Source: an uncultured Parasutterella sp. (GTDB taxonomy: Bacteria > Pseudomonadota > Gammaproteobacteria > Burkholderiales > Burkholderiaceae_F). From it: a stretch of DNA of 19,054 bases. Made by a program: the position numbers and the translations under genes. The notes beneath the pieces were generated by a model. It saw only the letters and a program-made list of their open reading frames with translations. It had not been told where the DNA came from and made no database searches. The stretch is taken from assembly GCA_900766055.1 (NCBI GenBank), contig CAAFTZ010000156.1, positions 1 through 19,054 on the forward strand. Direction: 5' to 3'. Shown piece after piece: positions 1 through 6,144 of this stretch; the stretch's first letter is position 1, and every line of letters begins with the position of its first letter.

Positions 1-1
1 A

Positions 2-46
2 AATCTTTTGTTTAAAGGAATCAGAGAATTAGTTGAAGAAAAATAG
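2..46 (+). CDS. 3' tail of an upstream gene, product unknown
   Basis: One frame stays open from the left edge to a TAG at 44-46 and encodes the C-terminal residues NLLFKGIRELVEEK. Its amphipathic Lys/Glu-rich composition is typical of a protein end. The stop codon sits inside the left arm of the terminator hairpin at 41-74, the usual position for a gene end. The fragment is too short to identify. The other two + frames close at 15 and 32. Confidence 0.4.
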   Translation, partial: NLLFKGIRELVEEK

Positions 47-74
47 CCCGATTAAAAATAATCACGGGCTATTT
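41..74 (+). terminator. intrinsic terminator of the upstream gene
   Basis: A perfect 10-bp inverted repeat, AAATAGCCCG (41-50) and CGGGCTATTT (65-74), is extended inward by ATTA/TAAT (51-54, 59-62) with a 2-base bulge. The U-rich end is part of the stem, so it could work in both directions; the minus-strand reading is followed by the longer T run. It separates the upstream gene from the acyl-CoA synthetase. Confidence 0.65.
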
Positions 75-124
75 CACGGGAGTTTGGGAGTGAAAACACC
101 TAAAATTTCGATCGTTTTCAATAG

Positions 125-147
125 AATTTCAGCTTTACGCTGAAATT
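125..147 (+). promoter_or_regulatory. palindrome in the acyl-CoA synthetase leader (possible operator)
   Basis: AATTTCAGC (125-133) and GCTGAAATT (139-147) form a perfect 9-bp inverted repeat around the spacer TTTAC, ending 16 bases before the GTG start. A TAGAAT hexamer (122-127), a possible -10 box, overlaps its left edge, but I find no convincing -35. The repeat has no following T run, so it is more like an operator or an mRNA hairpin than a terminator. Which regulator would bind cannot be told from the sequence. Confidence 0.35.
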
Positions 148-163
148 ACTATGGGATATTTGT

Positions 164-2014
164 GTGGAGAGAGAGTTGACTGAAACGAAAGAACAACGAG
201 CTGAGGCACTCAACAGCTTAAGCACACTTTGTGATTTCTTTCAGAATCGTGTTCTGAAAGGACCGTCGGACGAAGCACTGAGAGAATTTAATCGGGCAAC
301 AAAAGAGTGGGTCTCAGTCACGTACAAAGAGCTTGGCGAGAAAGTAAAAAATTGGCAGAGAGCGTTTGCTGATTTGGGGCTTAACAGGGGGGACCGTGTT
401 GCGATGCTTCTGCCCAACGGTGTGAACGCCGTATGTTTCGATCAGGCGGCCATGGCCAACTCTCTCGTGCCGGTTCCTCTTCACGCGATTGACACCCCTG
501 CCTCGAGCGCTTTCATTCTCCAAGACTGCGGTGCATCCGTTTTGGTGACGGACAAGAAGTCCAAATGGGAAAAGATCCAGGAGGCCGGGTTTGACCTTTC
601 TGCGATTAAAAAAGTCATTATCACAGAAGAGCTGACAGAAGCGACAGGGCTCATTCAAGGAGTAAAAGAATGGCTCATGGGAGCGCCCAAAGACATTCCT
701 CTGCCCGAGCAGCCTAAGGTCGACGATTTGGCATGCATTGTTTATACATCGGGGACGACCGGTAAGCCCAAAGGCGTGATGCTCACTCATAAAAACATCA
801 CAAGCAACGTCCGTTCAACTCTCGCTCATGTTAAGCCGGAGATAGGCGACATATTCCTTTCATTCCTTCCGCTGTCTCATATGTTTGAAAGAACGGCAGG
901 TTATTATCTGGCGCTGGCGACAGGTTCAACAATTGTATTTAACCGCTCTCTCCAATACCTTGCAGAAGACTTCAAGATTGCGAAGCCCAATGTTTTGATT
1001 TCTGTCCCGAGAGTCTATGAGCGTATCTACGCCAAGCTGAATGACGCGCTTGCCAAGAAAGGCAAAATCCAGGCGGCGTTGTTCCATATGGCCGTTAACG
1101 CAGGATGGCAGAATTTCTGCAGAAAAAATTCGATAAAGACGGCCGGATCCCAAGGCTCAGTGTTTGATGGTTTGGTCAATGCGACGGTCGGCAAGAAGAT
1201 CTCGGAAAAACTGAAGTCCCAGTTCGGCGGCAGGCTGCGCGTTGCTATTAGCGGCGGTGCTTCGCTGAATCCGGACGCAGCGAAGGTTTTCTGCGGACTG
1301 GGTCTTCCGGTGATTCAAGGCTACGGTATGACCGAGACTTCCCCGATCATCAGCGGGAATAATGTGACCGATAACGATCCGGCCACTGTCGGCCGTTCTC
1401 TGAAAGATGTGTCGATCCGACTAGGTGAGCGGGAAGAAATTCAGATCAAGGGTGACCTGGTCATGAAAGGCTACTGGAATCGGGAAAAAGATACGAAGGA
1501 TGCCTTTACTGAAGACGGCTGGCTGAAGACGGGAGACCAGGGTGCCTACGATGGAGAAGGTCGCCTAAAGATTGTCGGCAGAATCAAAGAGATCCTTGTG
1601 ACTTCCACGGGCGAAAAAATTTCTCCTGTCGATATTGAAAGTGCACTGGAAACGATACCGCTTTTCCGCCAGACTTATGCGGTCGGCGACGGAATGCCTT
1701 ACATTGCCGTGCTGATTTCTTTAGATCCGACTTTGTGGGAAAAATTTGCTGCAGAGCAGGGTGCTGATCCGAAGAACCCGGAATCTATTCATGCACCTGC
1801 CGTGCGCAAGAAGGTGCTGGAAATGGTCAAGAAAGCGTGTCGCACATTCCCGGCCTACGCTGTGCCCAAAAACATTGCGCTCACTTTGGACGAGTGGACA
1901 ATTGATAACGGACTTCTCACGCCGACCTTGAAACTTAAGCGTTCTCCGATGCAGGCCAGGTACGGACACCTGATTGAAGAGATGTATAAAGGCGCAAAGA
2001 AGAGCCGTATCTAA
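164..2014 (+). CDS. AMP-forming long-chain acyl-CoA synthetase
   Basis: This is a member of the ANL superfamily, expected to activate a fatty acid with ATP to an acyl-adenylate and then to acyl-CoA at the inner face of the membrane. At 616 residues it matches the long, COG1022-like bacterial acyl-CoA synthetases rather than the ~560-residue FadD of E. coli. Visible motifs are the phosphate-binding loop YTSGTTGKPKG (about residues 194-204), the YGMTETSP adenylation motif, the DGWLKTGD motif and the hinge/C-terminal segment GRIKEILVTSTGEKISP with its Lys-rich core. The start is GTG at 164, preceded by GGGA at 153-156 with a 7-base gap; an in-frame TTG at 175 is a weaker alternative. It lies between a terminator and the radical SAM gene, 54 bases ahead of the latter, and may be co-transcribed with it. 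Substrate chain length cannot be read from sequence. Confidence 0.9.
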   Translation: MERELTETKEQRAEALNSLSTLCDFFQNRVLKGPSDEALREFNRATKEWVSVTYKELGEKVKNWQRAFADLGLNRGDRVAMLLPNGVNAVCFDQAAMANSLVPVPLHAIDTPASSAFILQDCGASVLVTDKKSKWEKIQEAGFDLSAIKKVIITEELTEATGLIQGVKEWLMGAPKDIPLPEQPKVDDLACIVYTSGTTGKPKGVMLTHKNITSNVRSTLAHVKPEIGDIFLSFLPLSHMFERTAGYYLALATGSTIVFNRSLQYLAEDFKIAKPNVLISVPRVYERIYAKLNDALAKKGKIQAALFHMAVNAGWQNFCRKNSIKTAGSQGSVFDGLVNATVGKKISEKLKSQFGGRLRVAISGGASLNPDAAKVFCGLGLPVIQGYGMTETSPIISGNNVTDNDPATVGRSLKDVSIRLGEREEIQIKGDLVMKGYWNREKDTKDAFTEDGWLKTGDQGAYDGEGRLKIVGRIKEILVTSTGEKISPVDIESALETIPLFRQTYAVGDGMPYIAVLISLDPTLWEKFAAEQGADPKNPESIHAPAVRKKVLEMVKKACRTFPAYAVPKNIALTLDEWTIDNGLLTPTLKLKRSPMQARYGHLIEEMYKGAKKSRI

Positions 2015-2068
2015 AAGAGACCTCCGTATAATCGACCTTCTGTCTACAAAATAACACTGATAGAAACA

Positions 2069-3415
2069 ATGGAAGAACGTTCCACCGAAACTATTCGCAA
2101 TGCCTATAAAGGCAACGTCAAGCATGGAAAGTCGGAAGCGATTGCGCCGAAGTGGATGCTGCAGAGTACCGAAGCAGTGATGCAGTACTATCTGGATCGG
2201 GACTTAACGCTTGACCGCTGTGTTCTTGAGAAGTTTCCGCTTCCGCAGGAAGGCCATAAATATATGCTGTATGCGCATATTCCTTTCTGTAAAACGCTTT
2301 GTTCCTATTGCACCTTCCATCGATTCCTTTTCAAAGAATACAAGGCCCGCGAATACTTTGTGAATTTGCGCAAAGAGATGGAGGCCGTTCATGCCATGGG
2401 TTATGACTTTACGTCGATGTACGTCGGCGGCGGCACGACCACAGTGCTGATGGACGAGTTGGCCAAAACGCTGGAGCTGGCTAAAAAGTTGTTTCCCTCT
2501 ATCAAGGAAGTCTCTGTCGAAACAGATCCTCAGATCATGGGAGATCCGCAAATTCACATGCTTGAAGGTCTGGTGGACCGCATGTCGATCGGCGTTCAGA
2601 GCTTTGATGACGGCATTCTGAAAATGACCGAACGCGATAAATTCGGAACCGGTCAGGAAGTCTTTGAAAACATTGCAAAAGCGCAGGAACTTTTCCCGAT
2701 CTGCAACGTCGACATGATCTTCGGATTCAGAGGCCAGACCGATGAAATTCTTCACCGCGATCTGGAGACGCTGCTGAAGCTCTCTCCCCGCCAGATTACG
2801 ACTTATCCGCTGATGGTGACGAGTCAGACAAAGCGCAGTGTTAAAGACTCTATTGCTGCACCCCACGATGTGATGGCGGGTCAGTACCGCATGATTCTCG
2901 ACATGCTGACGGAAGAGTACACACAGCTTTCCTCTTGGGCATTCGGAAAGTCCAATAATGAAGGCTTTGATGAGTATGTCATTGATAACGATGAATATCT
3001 GGGCGTCGGTTCGGGTGCTTTTAGTTTCTTGGGCGACTCGCTTTACGTCAACACGTTCTCACTTCGCCGCTACAACGAACGCATCGGATCGGGAAATAAT
3101 GGGGTAGAGAGAAGAAAGGTCTTCGGCAAACGCAGCATTCTCCAGTATCGTCTCCTGCTGCAGCTGTTTGCCGGCCGAATCAGCCGTAAATACTTTAAGG
3201 ATGTTCACGGTGTTGATCTGGATCGTGCGTTGTTTAAGGAAGTTCTTGCCTTGAAACTTGCGGGGGCGATTAAAGAGAATCCGGAAGATCATGATCGCTT
3301 TATTGTGACCGATAAAGGCAAGCTGTTCGGCCTCGTGATGATGAAGGATTTCTATTCTGCGATGGATAATATCCGGGCGGAGTTAAGGAAACCACTTAAA
3401 GAAGCCGACATGTAG
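2069..3415 (+). CDS. radical SAM protein of the oxygen-independent coproporphyrinogen III oxidase (HemN/HemW-like) family
   Basis: The 448-residue protein starts its core with AHIPFCKTLCSYCTF, a CxxxCxxC radical SAM motif (Cys74, Cys78, Cys81) for the SAM-bound [4Fe-4S] cluster. The SAM-contact motif YVGGGTTT (118-125) and the GVQSFDDG segment follow, and the C-terminal third resembles the HemN C-terminal domain. True HemN has a fourth Cys two residues after the motif; here that place is Phe (CTF), as in HemW-type proteins. GGGTTT and VETDP replace the more usual GGGTPT and EANP. It could act in anaerobic haem synthesis, in haem handling (HemW-like), or on another tetrapyrrole or substrate. 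It is clearly not HydE or HydG. Placement just before a haem-containing hydrogenase operon is suggestive only. No clear ribosome-binding site precedes the ATG. A TATAAT at 2027-2032 in the 54-base gap might be a -10 box but lacks a -35 partner. Confidence 0.8.
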   Translation: MEERSTETIRNAYKGNVKHGKSEAIAPKWMLQSTEAVMQYYLDRDLTLDRCVLEKFPLPQEGHKYMLYAHIPFCKTLCSYCTFHRFLFKEYKAREYFVNLRKEMEAVHAMGYDFTSMYVGGGTTTVLMDELAKTLELAKKLFPSIKEVSVETDPQIMGDPQIHMLEGLVDRMSIGVQSFDDGILKMTERDKFGTGQEVFENIAKAQELFPICNVDMIFGFRGQTDEILHRDLETLLKLSPRQITTYPLMVTSQTKRSVKDSIAAPHDVMAGQYRMILDMLTEEYTQLSSWAFGKSNNEGFDEYVIDNDEYLGVGSGAFSFLGDSLYVNTFSLRRYNERIGSGNNGVERRKVFGKRSILQYRLLLQLFAGRISRKYFKDVHGVDLDRALFKEVLALKLAGAIKENPEDHDRFIVTDKGKLFGLVMMKDFYSAMDNIRAELRKPLKEADM

Positions 3416-3428
3416 GAGAAAATTCGCG

Positions 3429-3452
3429 AGCCCCGTATTCACAGGGCTTTTG
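3429..3452 (+). terminator. weak terminator after the radical SAM gene
   Basis: AGCCC (3429-3433) pairs with GGGCT (3444-3448), loop about 10 bases, followed by TTTTGCTT. The stem is only 5 bp, so it is a modest candidate. It starts 14 bases after the stop codon. Confidence 0.45.
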
Positions 3453-3541
3453 CTTACAACTGTTTTCATTTGTCCTCATTATTTAGAGGTTTTCACTTAA
3501 GACAAAAGGATAGAGGCCGTTGAGAAATCTGTAACAACACC

Positions 3542-3590
3542 GTAAACTTCGCTCCGTAAGGAGACTCGGGACTTCGCACCTGCGATTTAC
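3542..3590 (+). promoter_or_regulatory. structured leader with direct repeats upstream of hydA
   Basis: The 237-base gap 3416-3652 holds no ORF. Two near-identical decamers, ACTTCGCTCC (3546-3555) and ACTTCGCACC (3571-3580), lie 25 bases apart. Between them CTCC (3552-3555) and GGAG (3560-3563) can form a small GTAA-loop hairpin. The block is bounded by GTAAA (3542-3546) and TTTAC (3586-3590), which can pair. An AT-rich stretch (3586-3605) follows. I find neither a clean sigma-70 promoter nor a TTGAT-N4-ATCAA (FNR-type) site, so regulation is unknown. Confidence 0.3.
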
Positions 3591-3652
3591 TAAATATATT
3601 TTTATCCGAAACTGTCTCTTTAAATTTCCATTTCAAGCTCTGGAGTTGAGTA

Positions 3653-5005
3653 ATGTCTACTATGGATGTTGTTACCTTCCGACCGCCTCAAGGCTGTCGC
3701 GGAGAAGACGGTCCCGCGTTTCAGGGAAATTTCCGCAAAGGCGAACTTCGCGGAATTATCCACATCAACAAAGACAACTGCGTCGGCTGCGACACTTGCC
3801 GCAAGTTCTGCCCGGTTGATGCCATTTCCGGCGGTTTAGGCGCCATTCACAAAATTCGCGACGATGCATGCGTCAGCTGCGGTCAGTGCTTAAGCGCCTG
3901 CCCGTTCGGCGCCATTGAACAGATGAGCTTTGTCGACGACGTCATCGCAGCTCTTAAAGATCCGAAGAAATTCGTGGTCGCTCATCCTTCTCCTGCCGTT
4001 CGCGTTGCTTTAGCTGAAGAATTCGGCGGCAAACCCGGCGATCTCTGCACCGATCAGATGCTTAATGCCCTGGAAAAGGCCGGCTTCACTGTTTACGACG
4101 TGAACCAGACTGCCGACCAGACAATTCTGGAAGAAGGTACGGAATTCATTAAGAAGGTTCGCTACTGGTGCCTGGGCGAAAGAAGCCCTGAAGTCAATAT
4201 GATGGCTCACCATCCGCTGCCTCACTTTACCAGCTGCTGCCCCGGCTGGGTTAGAAACATGGAAATTAACTTCGCTTCTGCGATTCCCCATGTTTCCACA
4301 ACAAAGAGCCCGATTCAGATGGGCGGTGCTTTAGGTAAGACCTGGGCTGCCAAGCACGTTTGGAACAAGGATCCGCGCGATGTCTGCATCGTTTCCATTA
4401 CTCCTTGTACCGCTAAGATTTTCGAAGCCAGCCGTCCTGAATTCATCGACGCCTGGAAGTGGAACGTTGAACACAACGTTATTCCGAAAGACTCTCCCGT
4501 CTTCCCGGACATCGACTACAGCCTCACCACTCGTGACATCGCTGAAGTCTTCCGTCGTCTCGGTATCGATCCGCTCAAGATGCCGACTACACACGAAGTT
4601 AAGCCGACCGAAAAATACACCGGTGCCGCCACGATTTTCGGCTGCTCCGGCGGCGTGATGGAAGCTGCTCTCCGTACGGCCTATGCACTTCTGGCCGGCG
4701 AAGAACTGAAGAACCCGGACATCATCAGCGTCCGCGGCCTGAACAACTCTTTGGTTGAAGCTACTGTGCCTATTCCTTTGAAGGCTCAGGGCGGCAAGAT
4801 TTTCGAACTTCGCGTTGCTGTCGTTAACGGCGCTCTTCAGGATCTGAAGAATGTCATGAAGATCATCAACGAAGACAAGGATCGCTGGCACTTCATCGAA
4901 GTGATGAACTGCCCGGGCGGCTGCGTCAACGGCGGCGGTCAGCCTCTGCAGGGCGCCGGTTCTTCCTGGCTTGCTCCGACAACTCCGCTTCCTGTCAAAC
5001 TCTAA
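3653..5005 (+). CDS. hydA: [FeFe]-hydrogenase catalytic (large) subunit
   Basis: The protein catalyses reversible H2 oxidation/proton reduction at the H-cluster. Two ferredoxin-type [4Fe-4S] motifs come first: CVGCDTCRKFCP (Cys43, 46, 49, 53) and CVSCGQCLSACP (Cys73, 76, 79, 83). The three H-cluster motifs follow: L1 TSCCPGW (Cys195 as the proton-relay Cys, Cys196 as a cluster ligand), L2 TPCTAKIFE (Cys252) and L3 NCPGGCVNGGGQP (Cys420, Cys424). ILEEGTEF (Glu160/161) matches the conserved proton-path acidic segment. The 450-residue length and the simple two-cluster N-terminus match periplasmic Desulfovibrio/Shewanella-type enzymes. L2 normally begins with Met (MPC); here it is Thr250. HydA has no signal peptide, so export would ride on HydB. 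GGAG at 3642-3645 is a good ribosome-binding site 7 bases before the ATG. It is the first gene of the hydA-hydB-cytochrome b operon. Confidence 0.95.
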   Translation: MSTMDVVTFRPPQGCRGEDGPAFQGNFRKGELRGIIHINKDNCVGCDTCRKFCPVDAISGGLGAIHKIRDDACVSCGQCLSACPFGAIEQMSFVDDVIAALKDPKKFVVAHPSPAVRVALAEEFGGKPGDLCTDQMLNALEKAGFTVYDVNQTADQTILEEGTEFIKKVRYWCLGERSPEVNMMAHHPLPHFTSCCPGWVRNMEINFASAIPHVSTTKSPIQMGGALGKTWAAKHVWNKDPRDVCIVSITPCTAKIFEASRPEFIDAWKWNVEHNVIPKDSPVFPDIDYSLTTRDIAEVFRRLGIDPLKMPTTHEVKPTEKYTGAATIFGCSGGVMEAALRTAYALLAGEELKNPDIISVRGLNNSLVEATVPIPLKAQGGKIFELRVAVVNGALQDLKNVMKIINEDKDRWHFIEVMNCPGGCVNGGGQPLQGAGSSWLAPTTPLPVKL

Positions 5006-5022
5006 CAAGGTAGGAATTAGAA

Positions 5023-5370
5023 ATGAGTAAATATCAATATACCGAACGCGACGTTCCTGCCATGTTGGGCCGCCGCGGCTTCTTGAAAGTCATCGGTCTC
5101 TGCGCAGTTTTAGTTGCCGGCGCCGGCGCTGTGATCACTCAGCTGATCACTTCCCGCAATAAGGTTATTCTCGACAGACAGAACGGTCTGTATGCAGATG
5201 ACAAGCGTCTGCAGAAGATCAATCTGACTTCTTCTCACCAGAACGACGTCTGCTGGCAGGTCTACAAAGACATGAACGGCAAACCCGTTGAAGGCGAGAT
5301 GTACAAGCTTAACCATACCCATTACTATCCCCGCTCCCAGCTGGCTATGACGGAGGCAGAACATGTCTAA
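5023..5370 (+). CDS. hydB: [FeFe]-hydrogenase small subunit with Tat signal
   Basis: This 115-residue protein begins with a twin-arginine signal: GRRGFLK (Arg17-Arg18) followed by a hydrophobic stretch at about residues 22-41. The mature part resembles the iron-hydrogenase small-subunit domain, with the RQNGLYADD segment and the C-terminal HTHYYPRS, comparable to the LHTHW/Y region of Desulfovibrio HydB. In that family the small subunit wraps round HydA and its Tat signal exports the folded complex. AGGTAGGA (about 5008-5015) lies just before the start, 17 bases after hydA. Its end overlaps the cytochrome gene by 8 bases (ATGTCTAA), implying translational coupling. Whether the hydrophobic segment is cleaved (an AGA motif is present) or kept as an anchor is unclear. 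Confidence 0.9.
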   Translation: MSKYQYTERDVPAMLGRRGFLKVIGLCAVLVAGAGAVITQLITSRNKVILDRQNGLYADDKRLQKINLTSSHQNDVCWQVYKDMNGKPVEGEMYKLNHTHYYPRSQLAMTEAEHV

Positions 5371-6055
5371 TCCCGAAATGAAAGGCGCAAGAATTCTGCG
5401 CTTCCACACTTCCGACAAGGTTTTCCACTCCATCAATGCAATTTGCTGGTACGCCTTAGTCATCACCGGTGCCATTGTTTATTTCGGCCATTGGATGGGC
5501 GATATTTCCGATGAAACCGCTAACCTCATGATGGTTTGGCACCTCTGGCTGGGTGCTCTCTTCACCCTTAACTTCGTGGGCTATGTTCTCTTCGCTCCCG
5601 AACGTTTTGCCGTGACCCTTAAGAATCTTCTTGAGTGGGACAAAAACACCATTATGTGGTTCAGAAACTTCGGCGGTTATCCGCGTCGTTTCTTCAAGAT
5701 CCCGTTCGGACCGGTTGAAGTTCCGCCGCAGGGTCGTTACAACGGCGGCCAGAAGATGAGCTATCTTATCTTCCTCGCAGCTGTCGTTTACCTGATCGCT
5801 ACCGGCTGGCTGCTTTGGTTGGGTGCTCCCCTCCTTGGCAAGACCGTTTTCTACTGGCTCTTCATCACTCACGTTTGGGGCAGCTTCATTGTTACCGCTA
5901 TGGTTACATGCGCTCATATTCCTCTGGCTCTTCTGTCCATGGAACATTTCAAGGGCATTTGGAGAATCGGTTCCGGCGACATCTCTTACGAAGCCGCTGA
6001 ACATCACGCTCCTACATGGGTTAAACGTGACGTCGTCAAAGTTGTTGAAAAATAA
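5363..6055 (+). CDS. membrane cytochrome b subunit of the hydrogenase (FdnI/FdhC-like)
   Basis: The 230-residue protein has four hydrophobic segments at about residues 24-43, 55-77, 132-154 and 163-190. This is the layout of the gamma subunit of formate dehydrogenase-N, which passes electrons between a periplasmic enzyme and the quinone pool through two b haems. Four histidines, His22, His60, His170 and His185, lie in the helices where FdnI has its haem ligands. The gene overlaps hydB by 8 bases and has its own GGAGG (5352-5356) 6 bases before the ATG, so it is almost certainly the hydrogenase's membrane partner rather than part of a formate dehydrogenase; no fdh genes are present here. Shewanella carries a similar gene, called fdhC, after hydA-hydB. 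The operon ends at the terminator 6072-6100. Confidence 0.9.
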   Translation: MSNPEMKGARILRFHTSDKVFHSINAICWYALVITGAIVYFGHWMGDISDETANLMMVWHLWLGALFTLNFVGYVLFAPERFAVTLKNLLEWDKNTIMWFRNFGGYPRRFFKIPFGPVEVPPQGRYNGGQKMSYLIFLAAVVYLIATGWLLWLGAPLLGKTVFYWLFITHVWGSFIVTAMVTCAHIPLALLSMEHFKGIWRIGSGDISYEAAEHHAPTWVKRDVVKVVEK

Positions 6056-6071
6056 TCTTTGACTGCTAAAT

Positions 6072-6100
6072 AAAAAGAGGGGGCTTCGGCTCCCTTTTTT
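6072..6100 (+). terminator. strong intrinsic terminator of the hydrogenase operon
   Basis: GGGGGC (6079-6084) pairs with GCTCCC (6089-6094), including one G-T pair, around a TTCG tetraloop, with flanking A run/T run (TTTTTT 6095-6100) extending the stem. It begins 16 bases after the cytochrome stop codon and stands before hydF. Confidence 0.9.
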
Positions 6101-6144
6101 GTCGTCTATCCATCTAGAATCTTGGAAAACAGAGGAATTTTTTT

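Noticed and set aside
2027..2032. TATAAT as a promoter for the radical SAM gene
   Set aside because: There is no -35-like hexamer at 16-18 bases and no extended -10 TG, so chance is as likely.
2069..3415. Radical SAM protein as HydE or HydG
   Set aside because: Its motif context (AHIPFCxxxCxxC, GVQSFDDG) is that of the HemN family, not of HydE/HydG, although it lies near hydA and hydF.
3564..3585. Sigma-54 promoter before hydA
   Set aside because: The only GG...GC pair (CGGGACTTCGCACCTGC) has 11-12 bases between the elements instead of 10 and does not match TGGCAC-N5-TTGC.
4010..5008. Long minus-strand frames opposite hydA
   Set aside because: They lie fully opposite a motif-rich gene, match no known family and reflect third-position codon bias of hydA.
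5363..6055. Cytochrome b as part of a formate dehydrogenase
   Set aside because: It overlaps hydB and no formate dehydrogenase subunits are present, so it belongs to the hydrogenase.
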